Positions 54,568-63,599 of a stretch of 64,000 nucleotides of DNA are shown piece after piece. Source of the stretch: an uncultured Pseudomonadales bacterium (GTDB lineage Bacteria > Pseudomonadota > Gammaproteobacteria > Pseudomonadales > Azotimanducaceae); NCBI GenBank assembly GCA_958296195.1, contig OY282455.1:2666001-2730000 (forward strand), in the 5' to 3' direction. A program made the position numbers and the translations under genes. The notes under the pieces are model-generated. The model had not been told where the DNA came from and made no database searches. It was given only the letters and a program-made list of their open reading frames with translations. Numbering within the stretch: position 1 is the stretch's first letter; each line of letters begins with the position of its first letter.

Positions 54568-56511
54568 TTGCTGCTGCTGTTGAACGAGGACGCCGGAGAC
54601 TTGGCCTTCGTGCCGGAGGCGACCTTGCGCCACACCTTGGCCGGCGCGGCGTTGATGGACCTTGCACTCGAAAACCGCATCGATACGGACGCCGAGCAAC
54701 TGACGGTGATCGATGCTTCGCCGGTGGGCGACGAACTGCTGGACCCGGCGTTGGCGAGCATTGCGGAGAGCGGCACGACGCACGACGCCGAATACTGGGT
54801 GCGGCGCCTTGCCGCAGATGGCGACCGCATCCGCACCGTTGCGCTTGAGCGGCTGGTCGCCGCCGGCATTCTGCAATCCGCCGAGGCGGGCGACATGGCG
54901 CTGTCGCCCAAGGTGGCCCGGGCGCACCGGTATCCAACTGTCGAAGGGGGGGCCGAGCAGGAGGTGCGGCTGCGCATCATGGGCGTGCTGTTTGGCGATG
55001 ACATTCCCGCGCCGCGGGACATCGTGATCATCTGCCTCGCCAACGCCTGCGGCATGTTCGAGCGACTGCTCGACAAAGCCGAACTCGACGAGGTGCGCGA
55101 ACGTCTCGACTTGGTGGGGAGCATGGACCTAATCGGCCAGGCCGTGACGCAAGCCGTGCGGACGTCCGGCCGCGAAGAGGCGCCCAAGCCGGCGCCCGCG
55201 AAGGAGATACCCAAGGTCAAGGGCGGCCTGTTGCTTGGCAGTGCCCGCGAAGCGGCCCAGGACGTGCGGGCGCTTTTCACCGAGCAGTACTTGAAGCTTG
55301 GCCCAGTGTTTGAGGTTCGCCTGCTGCAGCGACGGCAGCTCGTGCTCGCCGGCCCGGAGGCCAATCAGTTCGTCAACCGCAAGGGCCGGCTTTACCTGAG
55401 TTCCGGCCCTCTGCGCGGCTTGGCGGATGGTTTTGGGGCGGCGCGGCTCATGCTCAACATGGACGGCAAGGATCATGTCGCCATGCGCAAGGCGTTCGCT
55501 CCGGCCTTCTCTCGCGCACGGTTCCAAGGGTTTCTGGAGCCGGCGAGCCAGACCGTGCGGCGTGTCGTGGCGACTTGGCCGCAAGGCCGAGCCATCAAGC
55601 CCCTGTACGCCGTGCAGGGGCTCATCGCCGACCAGACGGGCGAAGTTCTGGCCGGCGAGCCCTGTTCGGAGTATCTGGAGGACATGGTGGTGTTCCTCGA
55701 GACTGTGATCACCACCAAAATAGCCAAGCAGTTGCCGATGTTCCTGTTCGCCCGCAAGTTCAGGAAGGCGCGGGCGCGCATTGAGGAGCTCGCTCGCAAG
55801 AGCTTGCAGTCGCACCGGCCGGGCGGCCCCTTGCACAACTCGGGAGACCTCGTCAGCGACCTGCTCGACCTGCACGAGGCCGATCCGCAATTCATGCCCG
55901 AAATCGACATGATCGCCATGGCCTTGGCCCCCTATTTGCTCGGCATCGAGACGGTTGCCAACACTTGCGTGTTCACGCTCTACGCGATACTGAAGCATCC
56001 GGACATCAGGGCGCAGGTGGTTGCGGAGGCCGACGAGTTCTTTTCCGGCCCGCTGACGGCGGAGCGCTTGGACGAGATGGACGTGACGCATCGAGTCTTG
56101 CTGGAATCGCTGCGCATGTACCCGGCGGTGCCGGTGTTCTCCCGCATGGTGGCGAACTCCTTCGACTTCGCCGGATATCACATCCCGACGGGCGAAGAGG
56201 TGTTTGTGGCGAGCACGGTGACCCATCGCCTGCCGGAGTTCTTTCCGGACCCGGACCGGTTCGACATAGACCGCTATCTGCCCGAACGCGCCGAGCATCG
56301 GCAAGCCAATGCGTTCGTCCCGTTCGGGTTCGGACACCACCGCTGCGTGGGCAGCGGCTTTGCGGAAACGCAAACGCTGCTGACCATCGCGGCCATTCTG
56401 CACTCTGCGGAACTGGAAATGGATCCGCCGGACTACGAACTGAAGATGACCAACGTGCCGACCCCGCGACCTAGCAAGAGGTTCAAGTTCAAGGTGAATC
56501 GGCTGCGTTAG
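54568..56511 (+). CDS. GPP34 (GOLPH3-like) domain fused to cytochrome P450
   Basis: The open frame gives 647 residues from a TTG at 54568, but the GPP34 fold clearly begins further upstream (VPLRFSAELLLLLLNEDAGD, from about 54541), so the true start is probably the ATG at 54465, which is out of frame across a C16 run. Domain 1 (about 1-155) is GPP34-like: ATLRHTLAGAALMDLALE, and RTVALERLVAAGILQ. Domain 2 (about 210-645) is P450: LGIETVANT in helix I, ESLR (E513-R516) and the heme loop FGFGHHRCVG with Cys593. Domain 1 may anchor the enzyme at an acidic-lipid membrane. It sits between cysNC and a sulfotransferase. Confidence 0.85.
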   Translation: MLLLLNEDAGDLAFVPEATLRHTLAGAALMDLALENRIDTDAEQLTVIDASPVGDELLDPALASIAESGTTHDAEYWVRRLAADGDRIRTVALERLVAAGILQSAEAGDMALSPKVARAHRYPTVEGGAEQEVRLRIMGVLFGDDIPAPRDIVIICLANACGMFERLLDKAELDEVRERLDLVGSMDLIGQAVTQAVRTSGREEAPKPAPAKEIPKVKGGLLLGSAREAAQDVRALFTEQYLKLGPVFEVRLLQRRQLVLAGPEANQFVNRKGRLYLSSGPLRGLADGFGAARLMLNMDGKDHVAMRKAFAPAFSRARFQGFLEPASQTVRRVVATWPQGRAIKPLYAVQGLIADQTGEVLAGEPCSEYLEDMVVFLETVITTKIAKQLPMFLFARKFRKARARIEELARKSLQSHRPGGPLHNSGDLVSDLLDLHEADPQFMPEIDMIAMALAPYLLGIETVANTCVFTLYAILKHPDIRAQVVAEADEFFSGPLTAERLDEMDVTHRVLLESLRMYPAVPVFSRMVANSFDFAGYHIPTGEEVFVASTVTHRLPEFFPDPDRFDIDRYLPERAEHRQANAFVPFGFGHHRCVGSGFAETQTLLTIAAILHSAELEMDPPDYELKMTNVPTPRPSKRFKFKVNRLR

Positions 56512-56563
56512 CCACTCGGGGCCAGGCCAAGCCCCTGATCTTCGATAAGCATGGAAGAGCAAA

Positions 56564-57676
56564 ATGGACAACGACTTTCATCCCTGCTCCTTCGCGCCCC
56601 TGTCTGTTTGGGCTCGCCTCATTTACGAAAATGGCGGCGTGCCCCGGCCCTATTGGGGGAGGGCCGCACGCGTTCTGGGCATCTCCGCCCTCACCTCGCC
56701 GCTGCGCCTCGCGGAGTATCTGAGGCATTCGCGGCGGGTGGACGATGTCGTCTTGGCGCCGCCGCTGTTCGTCCTCGGCTATGCGCGTTCCGGCACCACG
56801 CATTTGCAGAACCTCCTCGCGCAGGACGCTCGCTACGGCTATTTCACCACTTGGCAGGGCGCCGCGTCGCCATTCGCGTTGGTTGGCCGCGGATGGTTGA
56901 AACGGCTTGCCGAGCGGGGCATGGCGAGCGCTGGCGATCAGACGCGGCCGATGGACAACGTGAAAATAACCCTGGACACCCCGCAGGAAGAGGATCTCGC
57001 TTTCGCCAACATTTCGCCGGCCTCGTTCATACATCAGTTGTCCTTTCCGCAACAGTCCATGCGGATGCTGGAAAAGTGCGTTCTGCTGCAGGCCGGCGCG
57101 TTGTCGCCGGCGGAGTTGCTGCATTGGGAGCGCACCTACCTGCGAGTGCTGCGCAAGGCGTCGCTGCTCGCGGACGGCAAGCCCCTGATGCTCCGCAACA
57201 CGGTGAACACCGGACGTGTCGATCATCTGCTGCGCCTCTTTCCCCGTGCGAAGTTCATTCACATCGTGCGCAGTCCCTACGCGGTGTATCCGTCCGTGCT
57301 GCACCTGTATCGCACCTTGCTGCCCCTGTATCAGCTGGACCGCTACGACTGGAACGAGATGGAGGCCTGGCTGGTGGAGATGTACCGCCGGGTGATGACG
57401 AAGTATCTGCACGATCGCGAGCGCATCCCCGCCGGCCATCTCGCCGAGGTGCGTTACGAAGATCTGGAGCGGGATCCCTTGGGCGAATTGACCCGCCTTT
57501 ATCGGGAACTCGACCTGCCGGACTGGAGCGATGCCAAGCCCGCCGTGGCGGCCTACCTGCAAACCCTGTCCGGCTACCAGAAAAATAAATTGCCGATGCA
57601 GCGCGCAGACATCGAACGGGTGAGCGAGCAGTGGCGCTTCGCGGTGGAGGCTTGGGGCTACGAACCGCCTCTTTAG
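56564..57676 (+). CDS. PAPS-dependent sulfotransferase
   Basis: 370 residues of the Sulfotransfer_3-like family. The 5'-phosphosulfate loop is LGYARSGTTHLQNLLAQD and the 3'-phosphate site is IHIVRSPYAVYPSVL. It would transfer sulfate from PAPS to a hydroxyl. It starts 52 bases after the P450 stop and its PAPS supply genes are just upstream. Its end overlaps the convergent enoyl-CoA hydratase stop by four bases. Confidence 0.88.
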   Translation: MDNDFHPCSFAPLSVWARLIYENGGVPRPYWGRAARVLGISALTSPLRLAEYLRHSRRVDDVVLAPPLFVLGYARSGTTHLQNLLAQDARYGYFTTWQGAASPFALVGRGWLKRLAERGMASAGDQTRPMDNVKITLDTPQEEDLAFANISPASFIHQLSFPQQSMRMLEKCVLLQAGALSPAELLHWERTYLRVLRKASLLADGKPLMLRNTVNTGRVDHLLRLFPRAKFIHIVRSPYAVYPSVLHLYRTLLPLYQLDRYDWNEMEAWLVEMYRRVMTKYLHDRERIPAGHLAEVRYEDLERDPLGELTRLYRELDLPDWSDAKPAVAAYLQTLSGYQKNKLPMQRADIERVSEQWRFAVEAWGYEPPL

Positions 57677-58443
57677 CGTCCCTTCCAGTTGGGCTTGCGC
57701 TTTTCCGCGAACGCCTTGGGGCCTTCAATGAAGTCCTCGCTGTGACGCATGGCCTTGACGGATTCGTAGTGGCGCCCCATCGCCTCCTCCAAGGAGGCGG
57801 TGTCCAAGCCCCGGTACACGGCCTCCTTGCTGGCGCGGATGGACAGCGGGGCGCATTCGCATATTTGCTGCGCCCAGTGCAGGGTCTCCTCCATGAGGTG
57901 GTCATGGGGCGCCACCGCGTTGACGAAGCCTAGCTGCAAGCCTTCCTGGGCGCCCACATGGCGTCCGGTGAGGATCATGCCCAAGGCCCGCTTCGCGCCG
58001 ATTTGCCGCGGCAGGCGATTGAGGCCCCCGGCTAGGGCGGCCAGCCCCACCTTGGGCTCCGGCAAGGCGAACACGGCCTTCTCCGAGGCGATGATGAGGT
58101 CGCAGGCCAAGGCGATCTCGAAGCCGCCGCCCATGGCCACGCCGTTGACCGCGGCGAGCACCGGCTTATGCAGGTCAAAGCGGGAGGTTAGGCCGCCGAA
58201 GCCGCGGGGCATGGGCGTGCGCTCGCCGCCCTCGGCCTGGTAGCGCAGGTCGTTGCCGGCGGAAAAAGCCCGCCCGGCGCCGGTTATGATGGCCACCCAA
58301 AGATCGTCATCCGCCGCGAATTCGTCAAACACTTCGCCAAGCTCGGCGTTGGCCGGCGGGTGCAGGGCGTTCAGCCGTTCCGGCCGGGCCAAGGTTACGG
58401 TCATGATATGGTCGGATTTGCCAATTTCGCAGTACTTGGGCAT
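57673..58443 (-). CDS. Enoyl-CoA hydratase/isomerase family protein
   Basis: 256-residue crotonase-fold protein: oxyanion-hole regions RAFSAGNDLRY and NGVAMGGGFEIALACD, and PKVGLAALAGGLNRLPR. It is close to carnitinyl-CoA dehydratase-type members; the exact substrate is unknown. Not clearly in an operon with the sulfotransferase, as it is convergent with it. Confidence 0.9.
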   Translation of the reverse strand: MPKYCEIGKSDHIMTVTLARPERLNALHPPANAELGEVFDEFAADDDLWVAIITGAGRAFSAGNDLRYQAEGGERTPMPRGFGGLTSRFDLHKPVLAAVNGVAMGGGFEIALACDLIIASEKAVFALPEPKVGLAALAGGLNRLPRQIGAKRALGMILTGRHVGAQEGLQLGFVNAVAPHDHLMEETLHWAQQICECAPLSIRASKEAVYRGLDTASLEEAMGRHYESVKAMRHSEDFIEGPKAFAEKRKPNWKGR

Positions 58444-58544
58444 GGGTTCTCCCCTCTCGTTGTTGTGTCGAATGAGCGGCCTTGGTGCGCCGCTGCGCCG
58501 CTGCCGCCTGCTTTTACTCGATTCGTCGTTGCTGGTCTAGCCGC

Positions 58545-59573
58545 ATGTTTGGCCGCGCCCTTCCCACGCAGCTTAAATTCTGGCCGTGGTTGGCTTGGCT
58601 AGTGATGGCGTCCGCCTGCGGTGGGGTGGGGGAGTTTGGCCGCTACCAGGGCGACGCCCTCGGCACTAGGGTTGATGTCACCTACGGCGGCTGTCGAGGC
58701 GGCATTGGTCAGGCCGTGGCAGGGGAGCTGGAGCGGGTCGAGGCGGAGATGTCGCCTTGGCGGCCGGATTCGGTCATCTCCCACTTCAACGCCGGGGCCG
58801 CGCACCGCTGGGTGCCGGTTCCCAGCGCCTTGGCGAAGGTCGTCGCCCAAGGCTTGGCGCTTTCCCGGCAATCTGCAGGCGCTTTCGATTTGACCGTTGC
58901 GCCCTTGGTCAATCTATGGGGGTTCGGTCCGCAGCCCCGGGAGGGATTGCCCGATGCGGCGGCAATCGGGGCGGCCTTGGCGCGGGTGGGCTACGCCCGG
59001 CTGGAGGTGCGACTGCAGCCGCCGGCGCTGCGCAAAAAGTCGCTGTCCTTGGCCGTGGATCTGTCCGCCATCGGCAAGGGCCATGCGGTGGACCGAGTGA
59101 CGGCGCTGCTGGGGAGTCTGGGTTGCCGCAGCTATTTGGTGAACATCGGCGGCGAGGTGCGGACGCTGGGCCGCAATCCCCAAGGGGCGGCTTGGCGCGT
59201 TGGGGTGGAGCATCCGGATGGCGGCGCCCCGGTGCGGGTGTTGGCCCTGTCGGGTGAGGCGGCGGCCACTTCCGGCGACTACCGCAATTTCCGCATGGAC
59301 GGAGCGCGGCGCCTAAGCCACACCTTGGACCCCCGCACCGGCCGTCCGGTGCAGCATCGGCTTGCCGCGGTGACCGTGGTGGCGGCCAGCGCCGCCGAGG
59401 CGGACGGCTTGGCGACCCTAATCAACGTATTGGGTCCGCAAGCGGGGCTGCGCTTCGCGCAGAGTCGAAACTTGGCGGCCTTATTGTTGACGCGGGCGGC
59501 GGAGGGCGGGGCGGGGTCCCTTCGGGAAAGCTATACTGACCCCATGGGCAAGTATTTCGTCGCTGCGCCCTAG
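58545..59573 (+). CDS. apbE: FAD:protein FMN transferase (ApbE), lipoprotein
   Basis: 342 residues. N-terminal lipobox-like LVMASACGG suggests a lipoprotein in the periplasm. ApbE blocks: GDALGTRVDVTYG, the SPWRPDSVISHFN loop, VDLSAIGKGHAVDRVTALL and HTLDPRTGRPVQHRLAAVTV. It attaches FMN to Thr of target proteins such as NqrB/C or RnfG. The ATG at 58545 gives the cleanest signal; longer starts exist. Targets are not in this window. Confidence 0.9.
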   Translation: MFGRALPTQLKFWPWLAWLVMASACGGVGEFGRYQGDALGTRVDVTYGGCRGGIGQAVAGELERVEAEMSPWRPDSVISHFNAGAAHRWVPVPSALAKVVAQGLALSRQSAGAFDLTVAPLVNLWGFGPQPREGLPDAAAIGAALARVGYARLEVRLQPPALRKKSLSLAVDLSAIGKGHAVDRVTALLGSLGCRSYLVNIGGEVRTLGRNPQGAAWRVGVEHPDGGAPVRVLALSGEAAATSGDYRNFRMDGARRLSHTLDPRTGRPVQHRLAAVTVVAASAAEADGLATLINVLGPQAGLRFAQSRNLAALLLTRAAEGGAGSLRESYTDPMGKYFVAAP

Positions 59574-59606
59574 TGTTTCCCAACTAGTTGAAGAAAGTGC
59601 TTTTTA

Positions 59607-60971
59607 TTGAAGAAACAAAGGCTTGGCGCTGTGTTCGCGCCGGTCAAGCCGGCGTTGGCGGCAGGTGGCATGGCGGTTGGCGATAAGCCCGCCTTGGAGC
59701 GGAAACCCGCATGGGCGAACCTTCCGGCGCGGATTTTGCGCGACAGCTGGTTCGCCGCCGACCTCAGCCGCCGCTACGCCTTCGCCGCCGGCGGCGCCAA
59801 TTCCCTGATAGGCCGGATTGCCGTAGCCGGGCTGGCGCTCAGCGTCGCCGTGCTCATAGCCGTGCTCTCCATCATCAACGGCTTCGAGCGGGAGTTTCGG
59901 GAAAGGGTGTTCGGCGTTCTGCCTCATGCGGGGCTGCACGGGCGGGCGCCCTTTGTCGGCGACGAGGCCGAAGCGGCCGCCCTGGCGGCCTTGCCATCGA
60001 TCGTTGGCGCGGCGCCCTTCGCCCAGGGTGCCGCTCTCGCCGTCAGCGGGGAGGGCGTCCAAGGGGTGTTGCTGACCGGCGTTGAACCGAGTTCCCACCA
60101 GCGGGTTTCGGCGCTGCAGCAGCACCTCGTTGGCGGGGATTTGGCGAGACTGCGACCGGGGGAGTTCAGCGTGGTTCTAGGCGCTCGCCTTGCCGCCCGC
60201 CTAGGAGTGGGGCAGGGGGACGGGGTCCTCCTGATGCTGCCGCTTGGTTCCTTGACGCCGGCGGGGCTGGTGCCGCGTCAAAAGCGCTTCAAGGTGGTTG
60301 ACCTGTTGCGCTCCGGCTCCGAACTGGACGGCCGAGCGGTCTTCGTCCATCTCGCGGACGCTCAGCGCCTGTTTCGCCTCGGCGCCAAGGTCCACGGCTA
60401 TCAACTCAAGGTGGCGGACTTGGATGCCGCGCAACAGGCGGCTGATGAGGCGCTCGCCCTGCTTGGCGACGAGCGCTTCTACGCCCGCACTTGGATGAGC
60501 ACCCACGGCAACCTGCACCAAGCCATCGGTGCCCAGAAGGCGAGCATGTTCGTGCTGCTGGCGTTTTTGGTTGGGGTGGCGGCCTTCAACCTGGTTTCCA
60601 CTCTAGTCATGGCGGTGGAGCGGAGAGGCCCGGACATCGCCATTCTCAAGACTCTGGGCGCATCCACCGGTGCCCTGGTGGGTGGCTTCACGCTGCTCGG
60701 CGCCTTGATCGGCGGCCTCGGCGTGCTGCTTGGGGTGCTGGGCGGCTGCGCCTTGGCCGGCTTGCTGCCGGCAGCCTTCGCTTGGGTCAACGACGGCTTG
60801 GCGCTGGACCTGATGAATCAATACTTCATCGACTACCTGCCGGTGGACGTCTGGCCGCAGGACGTCTTCAGCGTTGCCGCCGTGTCCTTTGGGCTGTGCC
60901 TGGTCTGTGCGCTCTATCCTGCTTGGCGGGCCGCTCGGCTGCTGCCGAGCCGGGCGCTGGCCCATGAATGA
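59607..60971 (+). CDS. lolC: Lipoprotein-releasing ABC permease LolC-like
   Basis: 454 residues of the LolC/LolE family: TM1 (VAGLALSVAVLIAVLSIING), a large periplasmic domain, then three more membrane segments (FVLLAFLVGVAAFNLVSTLV, and two in 700-960 region of the gene) as in FtsX-type permeases. The TTG start gives an N-terminal tail about 45 residues longer than usual; ATG at 59670 is an alternative. It overlaps lolD by eight bases. Together with LolD and LolE it extracts lipoproteins from the inner membrane. Confidence 0.88.
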   Translation: MKKQRLGAVFAPVKPALAAGGMAVGDKPALERKPAWANLPARILRDSWFAADLSRRYAFAAGGANSLIGRIAVAGLALSVAVLIAVLSIINGFEREFRERVFGVLPHAGLHGRAPFVGDEAEAAALAALPSIVGAAPFAQGAALAVSGEGVQGVLLTGVEPSSHQRVSALQQHLVGGDLARLRPGEFSVVLGARLAARLGVGQGDGVLLMLPLGSLTPAGLVPRQKRFKVVDLLRSGSELDGRAVFVHLADAQRLFRLGAKVHGYQLKVADLDAAQQAADEALALLGDERFYARTWMSTHGNLHQAIGAQKASMFVLLAFLVGVAAFNLVSTLVMAVERRGPDIAILKTLGASTGALVGGFTLLGALIGGLGVLLGVLGGCALAGLLPAAFAWVNDGLALDLMNQYFIDYLPVDVWPQDVFSVAAVSFGLCLVCALYPAWRAARLLPSRALAHE

Positions 60972-61641
60972 GCCGGTGCTGCGGGCCTTGGGCCTGTGCA
61001 AGGCGTTCGAGCAGGGCGGCGTCCGCATCGAAGTCTTGCGCAACCTGTCCTTGGAGATCCAAGCTGGCGAGCGGGTGGCGATTTTCGGACGCTCCGGCTC
61101 CGGCAAGAGCACCCTGCTGCACCTGCTGGCCGGCCTTGACGATCCGGATGCCGGGGAGGTTTGGGTTGGCGGCGCCCGCTGCAGCGCCGCCGGCGTCGGC
61201 GAGCGGGCGCGGCTGCGCAACCGCCACATGGGATTTGTTTACCAAATGCACCATCTGTTGCCGGAGTTCTCCGCCTTGGAGAACGTTCTGATGCCGTTGC
61301 GGCTGCGCGGTCTGACGCGGCGCGCCGCGGAACCCGAAGCGATGGCGATGCTGGGGGCCGTTGGCCTGGGGAGGCGGTTGGCGCATCGCCCGGCGGAACT
61401 GTCGGGAGGCGAGCGGCAACGGGTCGCCGTCGCCCGCGCCCTGGTGGGCAAGCCGGACATCGTGCTGGCCGACGAGCCCACCGGCAACTTGGATCAGGAC
61501 AATGCGCAGCAAGTGTTCGACCTCATGCAGACCCTAAGCGATGAGTTTGCCGTAGCATTGGTTTTGGTGACCCACGATCAGGGCGTCGCCACCGCCATGC
61601 ACCGTACGCTGCGCTTGGACGGGGGAGTTCTAAGCCCCTAG
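60964..61641 (+). CDS. lolD: Lipoprotein-releasing ABC ATPase LolD
   Basis: 225 residues. Walker A is GRSGSGKSTLLHLLAGLD, signature LSGGERQRVAVARALV, Walker B IVLADEPTGNLD; the LolD-type MGFVYQMHHLLPEFSALENV is also present. ATG overlaps the lolC stop. Energises the LolCDE complex. Confidence 0.96.
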   Translation: MNEPVLRALGLCKAFEQGGVRIEVLRNLSLEIQAGERVAIFGRSGSGKSTLLHLLAGLDDPDAGEVWVGGARCSAAGVGERARLRNRHMGFVYQMHHLLPEFSALENVLMPLRLRGLTRRAAEPEAMAMLGAVGLGRRLAHRPAELSGGERQRVAVARALVGKPDIVLADEPTGNLDQDNAQQVFDLMQTLSDEFAVALVLVTHDQGVATAMHRTLRLDGGVLSP

Positions 61642-61852
61642 TCAGGGGGGCACGAAGCCCGCGTTGTTGTGGGCGAAGCGCCTTGGATTTTAGGAGGTCA
61701 TACGCGAAATTGAACGGCTCCGCTGAATGCAAATTGCGCGGTTCGCACACCCCCGCCCGGCACGATTCCGGCGCGATCGTCCCCCTCCTTGGTGATTCGT
61801 CGGAACGATGCGGCCAAATGCGCCGGCGAAGTCCTTGGCGAGGCTTGCCGGC

Positions 61853-63073
61853 ATGAAGTTGGCTCTTTGGATCGCCTTGCGCCATCTGCTGCGCACCGAC
61901 AACCGCTATGTGCGCCTTGTTAACTGGATGTCGCTCTTGGGCCTTGGCGTCGGCGTTCTGGTTTTGACCGTGGTGGTCAGCGTCATGAACGGCTTTGACG
62001 CGGAACTGCGCATCCGCATTCTGGGCACCGTGCCCCATGTGGTGCTGCCGGATGTGGCGGCGGCGGACCCGGCGGCGGTCTCGGCTCTGCCCGGCGTCGC
62101 TTCCGCCTACCGATTTTTTGAGGCGTCCGGCATGCTGGCCAGCGCCGCGGCGGTGGCGCCTGTCGCCGTTTACGGGGTGGAGCCGGCGAACGGGACGGCA
62201 TCGGCCGGCGCCTTGCCCTTGGCCGGCATCGACGCGCAGATGTTCGACATCGGCCTTCTGGAGGCCTTGCGGCAGCCGGCCGGGCTGGTCATGGGCTTGG
62301 GCTTGGCCCGACAGCTCGGCTTGGCGTTGGGGGACGAGGTGCGGTTGATCGTGCCGGAAGGCGTCCAAGGCGGCGTTCGTCCGCACTTCAAGCGCTACCG
62401 GCTGAGCGGCCTGTTCGCCCTCGGCGCGGAGTTCGACTACGGCTTGATCGTCGTGCCGCGCAGTTCCTTCTCCGCCTTGGAGCGCCAGGCGTTGGGCGCC
62501 GACGGTGTGCGGGTGGCTTTGGAAGATCCGCTTGCGGCGGACAGCTTCGCCGCCCGCTGGAGTGGACGCAGTGGTGAAGTCCCTGCGGAGCTTTGGACCC
62601 AGAACTACGGGGAGCTCTTTCAGGCGGTTCGCATCGAAAAGGCGCTGATGTTCCTGATCCTGCTGTTGGTGGTGGCGATCGCCGGATTCAACATCGTCGC
62701 TGGGCAGACCATGGTGGTCGATGGCAAGCGGGCGGACATCGCCGTGCTGCGCACCTTGGGGGCAACGGGCGCCTTGGTGCGGCGGGTGTTCCTGCTGCAG
62801 GGCTTGGCGGTGGCTGGCATCGGCATCATTGCCGGGCTTGCGCTTGGAGTGTTGGCCGCCGGCCACATCGGAGTGATCATTGCCGAAGTGGAGTCCTGGC
62901 TGGATTTTCGCCTGTTGGAGGGCACCTACTTTGACGCCGTGCCTGCAAAGGTGGCGATGGTGGATCTCGTCATCATCGGCGGCGCGTCTTGGCTGCTGTG
63001 CCTGCTGGCCGCTTGGCTGCCGGCCCGCCGCGCCGCCGACCAAGCACCGATCAAGGGGCTGCATCTGCCTTAG
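61853..63073 (+). CDS. lolE: Lipoprotein-releasing ABC permease LolE-like
   Basis: 406 residues starting at the ATG at 61853 (an upstream ATG at 61808 is possible). N-terminal IALRHLLRTDNRYVRLVNWM and LTVVVSVMNGFDAELRIRIL are typical of LolC/E; the C-terminal membrane part contains ALMFLILLLVVAIAGFNIVA and DIAVLRTLGATGALVRRVF. A gap of about 210 bases follows lolD, larger than usual. Its end overlaps the DUF2062 gene by 23 bases. Confidence 0.9.
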   Translation: MKLALWIALRHLLRTDNRYVRLVNWMSLLGLGVGVLVLTVVVSVMNGFDAELRIRILGTVPHVVLPDVAAADPAAVSALPGVASAYRFFEASGMLASAAAVAPVAVYGVEPANGTASAGALPLAGIDAQMFDIGLLEALRQPAGLVMGLGLARQLGLALGDEVRLIVPEGVQGGVRPHFKRYRLSGLFALGAEFDYGLIVVPRSSFSALERQALGADGVRVALEDPLAADSFAARWSGRSGEVPAELWTQNYGELFQAVRIEKALMFLILLLVVAIAGFNIVAGQTMVVDGKRADIAVLRTLGATGALVRRVFLLQGLAVAGIGIIAGLALGVLAAGHIGVIIAEVESWLDFRLLEGTYFDAVPAKVAMVDLVIIGGASWLLCLLAAWLPARRAADQAPIKGLHLP

Positions 63074-63590
63074 CTTTGCGCTTCGCCCTCCGTCTTACCC
63101 GCCAACGGCGGATGACGTGCAGGCGCCAGAGCACCCGCACGACGACGAAACCGCTCACCCCCGCCACCCAGCCGCAGAGCAGGCTGCCGAAGATGAGCGG
63201 ATAGCCTATGCGGGCCAAGTTGGCCCAAATCCAACCCAGGCTTAGGTCGATGGTCTCGACCTCCACCCGCATGTCCAGCAACCAAGCGCCCAAGCGATAG
63301 GTGAAGTAGAACATGGGCGCGATGGTCAAGGGATTGGATATCCAGACCAAGACGATGGCGATTGGCAGGTTGCAACGAAACACCACCACCAGCGCCGCCG
63401 CCGGCAGCATTTGCAAAGGGATCGGCAAAAAGGCGCAAAACAGCCCGATGAAGGCGGCGCCGGCCGCGGTGCGCCGGTTCAGCTGCCAAATTTCGCTCCG
63501 ATGCAGCAAAAGTCCCAAGGGACGCAGGGCGGGATTCGCACGAATTTCATCGGCGTTTGGCAGGTGCCGGCGCAGCAGTTCTTTTGGCAT
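63051..63590 (-). CDS. DUF2062 domain membrane protein
   Basis: 179 residues of the DUF2062 family: a short N-terminal PNADEIRANPALRPLGLLLH, then membrane segments FIGLFCAFLPIPLQMLPAA and VLVWISNPLTIAPMFYFTYR, the hallmark NPLT motif. Function is unknown. The gene is adjacent to comEC and lolE in many gammaproteobacteria, which supports the taxonomic call. Divergent from comEC with nine bases between the starts. Confidence 0.85.
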   Translation of the reverse strand: MPKELLRRHLPNADEIRANPALRPLGLLLHRSEIWQLNRRTAAGAAFIGLFCAFLPIPLQMLPAAALVVVFRCNLPIAIVLVWISNPLTIAPMFYFTYRLGAWLLDMRVEVETIDLSLGWIWANLARIGYPLIFGSLLCGWVAGVSGFVVVRVLWRLHVIRRWRVRRRAKRKAKADAAP

Positions 63591-63599
63591 AAAGCCATT

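Noticed and set aside
61523-63064. A 513-residue open frame on the minus strand opposite lolE
   Set aside because: It runs antisense to a clear LolE protein, and its translation is low-complexity and Arg/Gln/Pro/His-rich, an artefact of GC-rich codons.
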